This document shows, in pieces, positions 8,910 to 15,925 of a stretch of DNA of 17,160 nt (positions are counted from its first letter, which is position 1; each line of letters opens with the position of its first letter). Below the pieces are notes generated by a model. It saw nothing but the letters and a program-made list of their open reading frames with translations, was not told the origin of the DNA and made no database searches. The stretch is from the NCBI GenBank assembly GCA_021199975.1, contig JAJQHF010000145.1, forward strand, positions 1 to 17,160, written 5' to 3'. Made by a program: the position numbers and the translations under genes. Source of the DNA: Candidatus Gastranaerophilales bacterium (GTDB lineage: Bacteria; Cyanobacteriota; Vampirovibrionia; Gastranaerophilales; Gastranaerophilaceae).

Positions 8910-9359
8910 TTATACAATTTTAAGATTATCCCGGTACTGTGAAATTATTTCAACAAGTGCAATTCTCTTTTCTTCTCCAAGACTGTCTAAGGCATTATAT
9001 TCAGCCTCTTTCATTTTAGTTATTACTTTTTCGGCAAATTCTTTACCGTTTTCGGTAAATTCAATTACTTTATTTCTTTTATCTAAACCGGATTCTACCA
9101 ACGGTTTTATTAAGTCATGCTTAATGAAAGCTTTTATTATGGCATTAACAGTTTGCTTGGGAAGATAAGCTTTTTGTGTAACCGTTTTTTGAGTAACTTC
9201 TTCATGCAGGCAGCATTTCTTATACCAAATTATGCCAAGTACCTCTAAACTTGCATAAGTTAACCCCACGGATTTTGCATAATCATTATAAAACCCCGAA
9301 ATATCCCTATGAAATTTTATTAATTGTTCCGATTGCTCTTTAAGTTTCAGCTTATCCAA
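8910..9359 (-). CDS. MarR-family transcriptional regulator of the efflux operon
   Basis: This 149-residue winged-helix protein has the usual MarR length. The recognition-helix region reads 'LPKQTVNAIIKAFIKHDLI' and the wing 'DKRNKVIEFTENGKEF', both close to the family pattern (DxRxxxxxLTxxG). N- and C-terminal helices would form the dimer. The start is a TTG at 9359, supported by AAGGAG (9367-9372) seven bases upstream. It is the first gene of the efflux operon and sits directly behind a consensus promoter overlapped by an inverted repeat. Autorepression relieved by a small ligand is therefore the likely mode; this is inference from family and position. The ligand is unknown. A CC pair in the middle ('YKKCCLHEE') could sense redox state but is not a known motif. 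Confidence 0.93.
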   Translation of the reverse strand: MDKLKLKEQSEQLIKFHRDISGFYNDYAKSVGLTYASLEVLGIIWYKKCCLHEEVTQKTVTQKAYLPKQTVNAIIKAFIKHDLIKPLVESGLDKRNKVIEFTENGKEFAEKVITKMKEAEYNALDSLGEEKRIALVEIISQYRDNLKIV

Positions 9360-9376
9360 GATTTTGCTCCTTGAAT

Positions 9377-9409
9377 TAGTCCAATTTTTTACCGTCCTAA
9401 TATGGACTA
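9377..9409. promoter_or_regulatory. Candidate MarR operator (nested inverted repeats)
   Basis: TAGTCCA (9377-9383) and TGGACTA (9403-9409) are perfect 7-base inverted arms 19 bases apart. Inside, GTCC (9394-9397) and GGAC (9404-9407) form a tighter palindrome with a 6-base spacer. The right arm touches the -10 hexamer and the block covers the transcription start region. This is the expected place for MarR autorepression. Confidence 0.6.
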
Positions 9410-9436
9410 TTATAATCTCCCAAGATTAATTGTCAA
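9409..9436 (-). promoter_or_regulatory. Sigma70-type promoter of the marR-efflux operon
   Basis: Read on the minus strand there is a perfect -35 TTGACA (9431-9436), a 16-base spacer and a perfect -10 TATAAT (9409-9414). The start site would be near 9402, about 43 bases before the TTG start of marR. It lies just after the stop of the thioredoxin-like gene, so some readthrough from the upstream operon is possible. Confidence 0.8.
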
Positions 9437-9450
9437 TATAATTTATAATA

Positions 9451-9951
9451 TTATTTTACTATAAAATTTTTTCTTACGTTAAGATAATTATTAAGTTCTT
9501 CTTCAAATATGGATTGTTCTCCGACAGAAGCATGATTTAATGCAAACTTATGATTTATTTTTTTATCAAGTATAAATAACGAAGGAAATGCCATTATATG
9601 ATATTCTTTAACCATATCAGCATTTTCGGGATTATCACAATTTACAACCATGAAGTTATATTTATCTTTGTATTTATCCGCAATTTCTCCGAAAACAGGC
9701 ATAAACCTTCTGCAAAAACCGCACCAATCAACATAGAAAAATAAGACATAAGGTTTACTGTCATAATTAATATCAGGTTGAAATGTAATTATGCTTTCCG
9801 ACGGAATTTCAATAGGCGCTTCCAAATTTTCCTGAGGTGCGTACGAATTATTATCTGCAAAGTTTTCGGTATGATTTAATGAAATATGAATAAGAACAAA
9901 CAGCATAAACAATGCTAATACAAGTAAACTTATAATAAATCTTTTTTTCAT
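9451..9951 (-). CDS. Membrane-anchored thioredoxin-like protein
   Basis: The product has 166 residues. An N-terminal hydrophobic segment (about 5-25, 'FIISLLVLALFMLFVLIHISL') acts as signal anchor or signal peptide, so the thioredoxin domain (about 55-155) faces the periplasm. The redox site is Cys77-Gly-Phe-Cys80 in 'YVDWCGFCRRFMPVF', and the cis-proline is Pro123 in 'AFPSLFIL'. The family reduces or exchanges disulfides of exported proteins or takes part in cytochrome c maturation or metal handling; which one cannot be told. The CGFC motif is unlike the classical CGPC. The ATG overlaps the glgC stop by 4 bases (ATGA), showing translational coupling. No clear terminator follows before the marR promoter. 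Confidence 0.88.
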   Translation of the reverse strand: MKKRFIISLLVLALFMLFVLIHISLNHTENFADNNSYAPQENLEAPIEIPSESIITFQPDINYDSKPYVLFFYVDWCGFCRRFMPVFGEIADKYKDKYNFMVVNCDNPENADMVKEYHIMAFPSLFILDKKINHKFALNHASVGEQSIFEEELNNYLNVRKNFIVK

Positions 9952-11183
9952 AATTTAGCTCCTTTAGGTACAACCGTAACTCCGCCTGCTGATACAAGAA
10001 ATCCTCTTGCTTTATCTTCTTCGATATTAAAACCTATTTTTGTATAGGGCGGAATATCAACATTTTTATCTATAATTGCTTTTTTAATTTCCGAATATCT
10101 TCCTACATTAACATTTTCCATTAAAATAGAATCCGTAACACTTGCAAAACTGTTTATTCGCACCATGGGAGAAAGTATACATTTTGAAATACTTCCGCCG
10201 GAGATTATGCAGCCTTCCGATACCATGGAATTAGTTGCCATGCCGACTCTGTCGCCTTCCTCCCAAATAAATTTTGCAGGCGGGAAATTATAGTTGTATG
10301 TTCTTAAAGGCCAAGCCGAAGAATACAGATTTAATTCGGGTTTATAGTCAAGTAAATCCATATTTGCCTGCCAATAGCTGTCTATACTTCCGACATCTCT
10401 CCAATATCCTCGTTCTGATTCTGTCATTCCTGTATATTCGTTTTGTGAAAAATCATATACGTATATTTTTCTTCCGTCTTGCAGCATTTTAGGAATAATA
10501 TTTTTACCGAAATCATGGTTTGAATTCGGATTTTGCGCATCTTCTTGAACTTCTCTGATTAAATCCTCTGTTTCAAATATATAATTTCCCATTGAAGCTA
10601 AGCACATATCGGGTTTGTTAGGAATAGATTTAGGAGTGTTTTTGGGTTTTTCCTGAAAACCTGTTAAACACCAATCGTCATCAACTTCTATAATTCCGAA
10701 CTCGCTTGCCTGTGAAATAGGGATAGGAATTGCGGAAATTGTAAGAGCCGCTCCTTTTTTCTTATGAAATCTCATCATTTGAGATACATCCATTCTGTAT
10801 ATGTGGTCGCCGCCAAATACACAAACGTGTTTCGGATTTTCATCATGAATATGGGTTAAGTTCTGAAAAACCGCATCAGCCGTACCCTGATACCAATTAC
10901 CGTCCGTCCTCATTTGGGCGGGAACTAAATCTATATACTGACCCAAAATAGGCGATACAGGCCAGCTTCTTCCTATATGCTGATTTAAAGAATCTGATTT
11001 ATACTGGGTAAGAATTTTTATTTTATAGAACCCTGAATTTATGAAATTATTTATAACAAAATCGATAATTCTGTATCTTCCGCCGAAAGGAACGGCAGGT
11101 TTTGCCCTATCTCTCGTAAGAGGATATAATCTTTTACCTTCGCCGCCTGCAAGAATCATAACAAGTGCTGTATCAAGTGCCAA
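9948..11183 (-). CDS. glgC: Glucose-1-phosphate adenylyltransferase (ADP-glucose pyrophosphorylase)
   Basis: This 411-residue enzyme makes ADP-glucose from ATP and glucose-1-phosphate, the committed step of bacterial glycogen synthesis. The nucleotide-binding signature 'AGGEGKRLYPLT' (12-23) is followed by 'RAKPAVPFGGRYRIIDF' (26-42), the 'WYQGTADAV' loop (97-105), 'GGDHIYRMD' (124-132) and 'GFQEKP' (175-180), whose lysine contacts glucose-1-phosphate in the family. The C-terminal half is the left-handed beta-helix allosteric domain ('SEGCIISGGSISKCILSPMVRI'). The start is TTG 11183, chosen because a near-perfect AAAGGAGG lies about 7 bases upstream; an internal ATG eight residues on would cut into the first strand. 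That Shine-Dalgarno overlaps the lepA stop region, a 12-base gap, so both belong to one operon. Confidence 0.97.
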   Translation of the reverse strand: MALDTALVMILAGGEGKRLYPLTRDRAKPAVPFGGRYRIIDFVINNFINSGFYKIKILTQYKSDSLNQHIGRSWPVSPILGQYIDLVPAQMRTDGNWYQGTADAVFQNLTHIHDENPKHVCVFGGDHIYRMDVSQMMRFHKKKGAALTISAIPIPISQASEFGIIEVDDDWCLTGFQEKPKNTPKSIPNKPDMCLASMGNYIFETEDLIREVQEDAQNPNSNHDFGKNIIPKMLQDGRKIYVYDFSQNEYTGMTESERGYWRDVGSIDSYWQANMDLLDYKPELNLYSSAWPLRTYNYNFPPAKFIWEEGDRVGMATNSMVSEGCIISGGSISKCILSPMVRINSFASVTDSILMENVNVGRYSEIKKAIIDKNVDIPPYTKIGFNIEEDKARGFLVSAGGVTVVPKGAKL

Positions 11184-11195
11184 AACTTACCTCCT

Positions 11196-12998
11196 TTAAT
11201 CATCCTCCAGGCTTAAAACAGCCATAAAAGCTTCTTGAGGAACTTCAACTTTTCCTACGGCTTTCATTCGTTTTTTGCCTCGTTTTTGTTTTTCAAGTAA
11301 CTTTCTTTTACGTGAAATATCTCCGCCGTAGCATTTATCAAGTACGCTTTTTCTTAATGCTTTTATGTTTGTTCTTGCAATAATTCTGCCGCCTATTGCA
11401 GCTTGAATTGCCACTTCAAACATTTGACGGGGGATTATATCTTTTAGTTTTGTTGTTAATTTCTGACCCACATAAAAAGCATTATCTTTGTGTACAATTG
11501 CGCTTAATGCGTCAACCGTTTCACCTGCAAGCAGTATATCAAGCTTAACCAAATCACTACGTTTATAGCCGCTAAATTCATAATCTAAACTTGCATAACC
11601 TTTTGAACGGGATTTTAATTGGTCATAAAAGTCCGTTATTATTTCGCTGAGAGGAATTTCATAATGAAGAGAAACTCTTATTTTATCAAGATATGTCATA
11701 TTTTGAAAAATACCTCTTTTGGATTGTGCAAGCTCCATTAATAAGCCTGTGTATTCATTTGGCGTAATTATTGAGGCTTTTACATAGGGTTCTTCTATAT
11801 AATCTCTAAATTGAGCATCGGGAAGATTTGCAGGGTTATCAATTTCAATAACTTCGCCGTTTGTTTTATGGACTATGTATATTACACTTGGGGCAGTTGT
11901 AACAAGAGTAAGGTTATATTCTCTTTCAAGGCGTTCTTGCGCTATTTCCATATGAAGCATGCCCAAAAAACCGCATCTGAAGCCAAAACCTAAAGCAGAA
12001 GATGTTTCAGGCTCAAAAGTTATACTTGAATCATTTAGTTTTAATTTTTCCAAGGACTCTTTTAAATCCTGATACTGGTCGTTATCAACAGGATACATGC
12101 CCGAAAATACCATCGGTAAAGCTTCTTTATATCCTTCAAGAGGCTCTATAGCGCCATTTTCAACATGAGTAATAGTATCACCTACAAAACGGGTCACCTC
12201 TTTAATGGAACATCCCATATATCCTACATCACCCGTCTTTAATTCTTTTACGGGAATTCTGTGCGGATTTAAATATCCCAGCTCGGTAATTTCATATTCT
12301 TTCCCCGAAGCCATAAATTTGATTTTATCACCCAGCTTTATGCTTCCGTCAACTACTTTAAAGAAGCATAATGTACCTAAATACTGGTCATAGGCACTGT
12401 CAAAAACCAAAGCTCTTAAAGGTTTATCGGAAGTATCAACAGGCGGAGGCACAAATTCCACAACCGCCTCCAAAACTTCATCAATTCCTGTTCCTTCCTT
12501 TGCGCTTACAGGAATTGCCATTGAAGCATCTATTCCCAAAACTTCTTCTATTTCTTCTCTTACACGCTCAACATCAGCGGAAGGCAGGTCTATTTTATTA
12601 ATAACGGGAATAATTTCTAAATTTTGTTCAATAGCAAGATAAACATTAGAAAGTGTTTGAGCTTCAACTCCCTGCGTTGCATCTACAATCAGAAGCGCTC
12701 CTTCGCATGCGGCTAAAGACCTTGACACCTCATAGCAAAAATCTACATGCCCCGGAGTGTCTATTAAATTCAGCACATAATCTTTGCCTTCTTTAGATTT
12801 GTAATTCATTCTTGCGGCATTTAATTTTATTGTGATACCACGCTCACGCTCTATATCCATAGTATCTAAAAGCTGATTTTGCATATCTCTTTCGGCTATT
12901 GTTCCCGTTTTTTCCAATAACCTGTCAGCCAGCGTAGATTTACCATGATCTATATGTGCGATGATACAAAAATTTCTTACATTTTCAATATATTTCAT
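11196..12998 (-). CDS. lepA: Elongation factor 4 (back-translocating ribosomal GTPase LepA)
   Basis: At 600 residues this is the exact family length. GTPase motifs are G1 'AHIDHGKST' (14-22), G2 'RGITIK' (53-58), G3 'DTPGHVDF' (80-87), G4 'NKID' (134-137) and G5-like 'SAKEGTG'. Domain II and EF-G-like domains follow, and the C-terminal LepA-specific domain ends in the tRNA-contacting 'RKRKLLEKQKRGKKRMK' region and 'VPQEAFMAVL'. It acts on ribosomes, with a role in initiation or elongation under stress according to the literature. There is no recognisable Shine-Dalgarno ahead of ATG 12998. A promoter-like pair ends six bases before that ATG, so a leaderless mRNA is possible. It heads a minus-strand operon with glgC and the thioredoxin-like gene. 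Confidence 0.97.
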   Translation of the reverse strand: MKYIENVRNFCIIAHIDHGKSTLADRLLEKTGTIAERDMQNQLLDTMDIERERGITIKLNAARMNYKSKEGKDYVLNLIDTPGHVDFCYEVSRSLAACEGALLIVDATQGVEAQTLSNVYLAIEQNLEIIPVINKIDLPSADVERVREEIEEVLGIDASMAIPVSAKEGTGIDEVLEAVVEFVPPPVDTSDKPLRALVFDSAYDQYLGTLCFFKVVDGSIKLGDKIKFMASGKEYEITELGYLNPHRIPVKELKTGDVGYMGCSIKEVTRFVGDTITHVENGAIEPLEGYKEALPMVFSGMYPVDNDQYQDLKESLEKLKLNDSSITFEPETSSALGFGFRCGFLGMLHMEIAQERLEREYNLTLVTTAPSVIYIVHKTNGEVIEIDNPANLPDAQFRDYIEEPYVKASIITPNEYTGLLMELAQSKRGIFQNMTYLDKIRVSLHYEIPLSEIITDFYDQLKSRSKGYASLDYEFSGYKRSDLVKLDILLAGETVDALSAIVHKDNAFYVGQKLTTKLKDIIPRQMFEVAIQAAIGGRIIARTNIKALRKSVLDKCYGGDISRKRKLLEKQKRGKKRMKAVGKVEVPQEAFMAVLSLEDD

Positions 12999-13004
12999 AC
13001 ATTT

Positions 13005-13033
13005 AGTCTATTACAGAAATATTCTTTTGCCAA
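13005..13033 (-). promoter_or_regulatory. Candidate lepA promoter, predicting a leaderless mRNA
   Basis: On the minus strand TTGGCA (13028-13033, 5 of 6 to consensus) is followed by a 17-base spacer and TAGACT (13005-13010, a -10 matching at the three most conserved positions). Only six bases separate it from the lepA ATG at 12998, so transcription should begin at or next to the start codon. The absence of a Shine-Dalgarno fits. Confidence 0.45.
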
Positions 13034-13055
13034 TAATTTACCGATTGAAATATTT

Positions 13056-13292
13056 TTATAAATCTATTTTTGTAATATCAACAAGTTCTTTCAGTTCTAT
13101 ATCCAAACCTTTTGCAATACAATTTAGTGTTTCTATTGAAGGAATGCTTTGTCCTCTTTCAATTGCGCCTAAAGCATTTTTGCTCAAATCAGCAATTTCC
13201 GCTAACTTTTCCTGAGAAACTTTCTTCTTCATTCTAAGAATTTTAATTTTAATACCAATTTTACTTGTTAAACTATTATCTCTGCTAGTCAT
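13056..13292 (-). CDS. Small XRE-family (Cro/CI HTH) repressor
   Basis: This 78-residue protein is a single HTH_3 domain (about residues 11-68). Helices 2-3 read 'VSQEKLAEIADLSKNALGAIERG', with the typical 'PSIETLNCIAKGLDI' after. ATG 13292 is chosen over an upstream TTG at 13340, because the latter would add 16 residues outside the domain and would lie upstream of the likely -10. A TATAAT (minus strand, 13300-13305) sits seven bases before the ATG and no Shine-Dalgarno is visible, so the transcript may be leaderless. It diverges from the pilin-like gene. Nearly identical 15-base sequences overlap the -10 of each gene, suggesting it represses both itself and the pilin gene. There is no effector domain and no membrane segment. 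lepA lies 57 bp downstream on the same strand. Confidence 0.88.
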   Translation of the reverse strand: MTSRDNSLTSKIGIKIKILRMKKKVSQEKLAEIADLSKNALGAIERGQSIPSIETLNCIAKGLDIELKELVDITKIDL

Positions 13293-13295
13293 TTT

Positions 13296-13310
13296 AACAA
13301 TTATACTAGT
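13296..13310. promoter_or_regulatory. XRE operator copy 1, over the regulator's own -10
   Basis: AACAATTATACTAGT (plus strand) matches the site at 13386-13400 at 14 of 15 bases. It contains the minus-strand TATAAT (13300-13305) that is the likely -10 of the XRE gene; a good -35 is not apparent. This fits negative autoregulation. Confidence 0.5.
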
Positions 13311-13368
13311 CTTTTTGAAAATTGTTTTCAACAATGTCAACCTGTTTTTTTATATTTGTACTTGTCTG

Positions 13369-13397
13369 TTGACAATTTTATTTTAAACAATTATACT
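13369..13397 (+). promoter_or_regulatory. Promoter of the pilin-like gene
   Basis: A perfect -35 TTGACA (13369-13374), a 17-base spacer and the -10 TATACT (13392-13397) are present. Transcription would start near 13404, about 30 bases before the TTG start, leaving room for the Shine-Dalgarno AAGG at 13425-13428. Confidence 0.75.
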
Positions 13398-13421
13398 TGT
13401 TTTATAATAAGTAGAATTGTT
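13386..13421. promoter_or_regulatory. XRE operator copy 2, an extended inverted repeat over the pilin promoter
   Basis: AACAATTATACTT (13386-13398) and AAGTAGAATTGTT (13409-13421) are inverted copies with one mismatch in 13, separated by 10 bases. The left arm covers the -10 hexamer and the right arm lies just downstream of the start site. Within the left half, AACAA...TTGTT also forms a smaller palindrome. Binding here should block the pilin promoter. Confidence 0.55.
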
Positions 13422-13433
13422 TAAAAGGTAAAG

Positions 13434-14099
13434 TTGAAAAAGGGATTTACATTATCTGAAGTTCTGATTGCTCTTGTTGTTACAGGTGTTATTGCCGCAA
13501 TAACAGTGCCTCATATTTATGCTCAATATACGGAGCTGGAGAGAATATCAAAAGTAAAAAAGACATATTCAACACTGGCAAATGCCATGACAAGAGTTAA
13601 AGCAGACGGCGGTGACTATATTTTTGATGTTGTAAATGATGATGATGAAAATATGAAAAATTGGTATGATACCTATCTTAAAAATAGTCTCATAACAACA
13701 AAAGTCTGCTATAATACATCAGGCTGTTGGAATGAAGGAGACAGCTATAATTTGGACGGTTCAACAGTTTATTGTAACAGAACGGGAATTGGTATCGGGG
13801 CAAATATAATCACGGCAGTATTAAATGACGGAACTTTTATTGTTGTGGACGCATACGGAAAGAACAGTATATCAAGTTATTTTGGTGTTGATATTGATAC
13901 CGACAGCGGGCTTATAATGTTTTTTGATATAAACGGAAGCAAGAAACCAAATACTTTAGGCAAAGATATTTTTGCGGTTGTATTTACGGAGGACGGATTA
14001 GTTCCCGCATATAAAAGCAGAACCGCCTCTCAAATAAGTTCAGACTGCTCAAGCTCGGGTAAAGGCTATTCCTGCATTCAAAAATATTTAAAACAATAA
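13434..14099 (+). CDS. Type IV pilin-like / pseudopilin protein (prepilin N-terminal methylation motif)
   Basis: The product has 221 residues and a short class-III signal, MKKG, cut before Phe5. Mature 'FTLSEVLIALVVTGVIAAITV' carries the required Glu at +5 and the hydrophobic assembly helix, which continues to about residue 55. The variable C-terminal domain has five cysteines (92, 98, 114, 205, 214) and a conserved-looking 'FFDINGSKKPNTLGKDIFAVVFTEDGLVP', which I associate with a large pilin-like family in Gastranaerophilales-type bacteria. The start is TTG 13434, five bases after AAGG. The product should be an inner-membrane prepilin processed by PilD and built into a pilus or pseudopilus. 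No pilus machinery is nearby, so it is a solitary gene under an XRE-type operator. A terminator-like A:T hairpin overlaps its stop. Confidence 0.9.
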   Translation: MKKGFTLSEVLIALVVTGVIAAITVPHIYAQYTELERISKVKKTYSTLANAMTRVKADGGDYIFDVVNDDDENMKNWYDTYLKNSLITTKVCYNTSGCWNEGDSYNLDGSTVYCNRTGIGIGANIITAVLNDGTFIVVDAYGKNSISSYFGVDIDTDSGLIMFFDINGSKKPNTLGKDIFAVVFTEDGLVPAYKSRTASQISSDCSSSGKGYSCIQKYLKQ

Positions 14100-14123
14100 A
14101 AAAACTTTTTTTTATTGTTTTTT
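14094..14123 (+). terminator. A:T-rich terminator candidate for the pilin gene
   Basis: CAATAAAAAAA (14094-14104) and TTTTTTTATTG (14107-14117) are a perfect 11-base inverted repeat with two bases between, so only the outer 9-10 pairs can form. A T6 run (14118-14123) follows. It overlaps the stop codon. The stem is weak because it has almost no G:C pairs. Confidence 0.4.
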
Positions 14124-14134
14124 ATTTAAAATAA

Positions 14135-14371
14135 TTAGACTATTTCTTCTGTAGATTTTAACCTTGAAACGGGTTCAATAACTTTATCTTCATTTTTTGA
14201 AGGAAGTTTTATGAGTTCAGCAGTACTGTCATTTCCTTTTTTTATCATGTCAGCAGTAACCGTAAATTCTTTAACATCTTCTTTTGAAGGCAAATTATAC
14301 ATTATATCCATCATAATTTCTTCAATTATGGAACGAAGAACCCGGGCACCTGTTTTGCGTTTAATTATATT
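14135..14371 (-). pseudogene. clpX: C-terminal fragment of clpX (ATP-dependent protease unfoldase subunit)
   Basis: This minus-strand frame is open for 78 codons and reads as the end of ClpX: 'IIKRKTGARVLRSIIEEIM', then 'DIMYNLPSKEDVKEFTVTA', a variable Lys/Glu-rich tail and a TAA stop. In intact ClpX this is the sensor-2 region ('KTGARGLRS', whose arginine contacts ATP) and the last part of the C-terminal domain. The remaining roughly 340 N-terminal residues (zinc finger, Walker A and B) are absent. There is no ATG, GTG or TTG in frame before the fragment, and the homology stops where the T-run of the purA terminator begins. It is therefore a dead remnant or partial duplicate. Its frame and stop are undamaged, which suggests a recent event. 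An intact clpX presumably lies elsewhere in the genome. Confidence 0.85.
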
Positions 14372-14385
14372 CGTAAAAATATGAT

Positions 14386-14419
14386 AAAAACAAAAGGTGA
14401 TTTAAAAAATTAAATCACC
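14386..14419 (-). terminator. Rho-independent terminator of purA
   Basis: On the minus strand GGTGATTTAA and TTAAATCACC form a perfect 10-bp stem (14396-14419) with a TTTT loop, followed by TTTTGTTTTT (14386-14395). It lies about 110 bases after the purA stop and directly before the clpX fragment, so the fragment is unlikely to be transcribed with purA. Confidence 0.85.
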
Positions 14420-14429
14420 GAGAGCTCTG

Positions 14430-14525
14430 TTATGGAATAAATAAGTAGTATTTGGATTTATATGAATATAGTGTTCTTGCAAATACTCTCATTTTATTAA
14501 ACGACATTAAAATAGAAAAGTTCAT
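14430..14525 (-). CDS. Doubtful 31-codon ORF between purA and its terminator
   Basis: An ATG two bases after the purA stop opens 31 codons ending at TAA (14430-14432): MNFSILMSFNKMRVFARTLY, then a short Tyr/Lys-rich tail. The peptide is basic. It lies inside the purA transcript, before the terminator, and the close stop-to-start spacing would allow translational re-initiation. There is no Shine-Dalgarno and no recognisable domain. It may well be chance; conservation in relatives would decide. Confidence 0.2.
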   Translation of the reverse strand: MNFSILMSFNKMRVFARTLYSYKSKYYLFIP

Positions 14526-14527
14526 TT

Positions 14528-15823
14528 TTATATAAACGGATTTTCTATAATAACCGTTTGCTCTCTATCAGCACCTACACTTATTATTTTTATGGGTATT
14601 CCTACTAATTCCTCAAGTCTTTTCAAATATATTTTAGCATTTTCAGGTAAATCATTTACGGATTTAGCACCTGAAATATCGGATTTCCAGCCCTTAAATG
14701 TTTCATAAACAGGCTCTATATACATATGCAGATTTATATTTGTCGGATAATCTTTATAAATATTACCGTTTCGTTTGTCTTTATACGCATTACATACTTT
14801 TAACTCATCAAAATCATTAAATACATCGATTTTGGTAATTGCCATTTGAGTAAGTCCGCCTGCAAGTACACAATATCTTGAAAGAACAGCATCAAACCAG
14901 CCGCAGCGGCGAGGGCGTCCTGTAGTTGTTCCGAACTCTCCTCCGATTGTGCGGATTTTTTCGCCTGTTTCATCCGTTAATTCCGTTATAAAAGGACCTT
15001 CACCAACCCTTGTAATATAAGCTTTTGTTACACCTATAACATTATCTATATGTGTAGGACCTATTCCGCTTCCTGTTGCAGCACCTCCCGCTATAGGGTT
15101 AGAACTTGTTACATAAGGATATGTGCCGTAATCTATATCAAGCATTATGCCTTGAGCTCCTTCAAACAGGATTTTTTTATCTTCTTTTAATGCTGTAGAT
15201 AATTTTTCTACCCAATCACAACATACATAAGGTCTGAAAATTTCTGCATATTTTTTGCAATATTCAAGCATTTCTTCTTTTGAATATGTTTTTGTTCCGT
15301 AAACTTTTTCAAGCATTTTATTTTTTAAAGGCAAAATTGCATCTAATCTTGCATTCAATAATTCTTCATCGTATAAATCTTGAATTTTAAGTCCGTATCT
15401 CCCTATTTTATCGGAATATGTAGGCCCGATACCTTTTTTAGTTGTACCGATTTTATTTTTACCCGAATTATTTTCGCTTATACCGTCAATATCAATATGG
15501 TAAGGCAAAGTAACAGAAGCAAGAGGACTTATTTTTAATCCTGAAAGATTAACTCCTCTCTCAATAAGCTCTTGAGTTTCCTTTAAAAATGTTTCAGGAT
15601 GTATAACGGTTCCTGCGCCTATAAAACAAAATTTATTTTTATATAAAACACCAGACGGTATTAAATGAAATTTATATTTTTGATTGTTGGCAACTACAGT
15701 ATGACCGGCATTACAGCCTCCTTGATATCTGATAATTACATCAGCATACTCCGCCAATAAATCAGTAATTTTTGCTTTCCCTTCATCACCCCACTGCGCA
15801 CCAACAACTACCGTATTTTTCAT
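14528..15823 (-). CDS. purA: Adenylosuccinate synthetase
   Basis: This 431-residue enzyme (E. coli 432) joins IMP and aspartate with GTP, the first committed step from IMP to AMP. The N-terminal 'VVVGAQWGDEGKAKITDLL' contains the catalytic Asp13 and Lys16, and 'YQGGCNAGHTV' contains His41. 'GTTKKGIGPTYSDKIGR' is the IMP-binding loop, 'FEGAQGIMLDIDYGTYPYVTSSNP' follows, and 'TTTGRPRRCGWFDAV' carries the substrate-binding arginines. ATG 15823 is preferred over ATG 15841 because AAAGGA lies 6 bases ahead of it and the protein then begins MKNTVVV, aligning Asp13 and His41 with the E. coli numbers. Gly17 of the usual GDEGKGK is Ala here. A TATAAT-like -10 (minus strand, 15858-15863) is the best promoter hint, with a poor -35. 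Confidence 0.96.
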   Translation of the reverse strand: MKNTVVVGAQWGDEGKAKITDLLAEYADVIIRYQGGCNAGHTVVANNQKYKFHLIPSGVLYKNKFCFIGAGTVIHPETFLKETQELIERGVNLSGLKISPLASVTLPYHIDIDGISENNSGKNKIGTTKKGIGPTYSDKIGRYGLKIQDLYDEELLNARLDAILPLKNKMLEKVYGTKTYSKEEMLEYCKKYAEIFRPYVCCDWVEKLSTALKEDKKILFEGAQGIMLDIDYGTYPYVTSSNPIAGGAATGSGIGPTHIDNVIGVTKAYITRVGEGPFITELTDETGEKIRTIGGEFGTTTGRPRRCGWFDAVLSRYCVLAGGLTQMAITKIDVFNDFDELKVCNAYKDKRNGNIYKDYPTNINLHMYIEPVYETFKGWKSDISGAKSVNDLPENAKIYLKRLEELVGIPIKIISVGADREQTVIIENPFI

Positions 15824-15925
15824 AAAAATCCTTTCAAACATGGTCTTTTTCTATCTAATTATAAAACAAAGTATATTTATTAGAAACTTTTATATTGAAA
15901 AACAGCACTTTGATTATAATTTGTA

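Noticed and set aside
13293..13340. TTG at 13340 as the start of the small XRE regulator
   Set aside because: It adds 16 residues with no similarity to the domain, lies upstream of the apparent -10 and has no Shine-Dalgarno. ATG 13292 fits better.
14528..15823. Gly17 to Ala in the GDEGKGK motif as a sign of an inactive PurA
   Set aside because: Asp13, Lys16 and His41 are kept, the change is small, and the rest of the enzyme is full length and conserved, so activity is expected.
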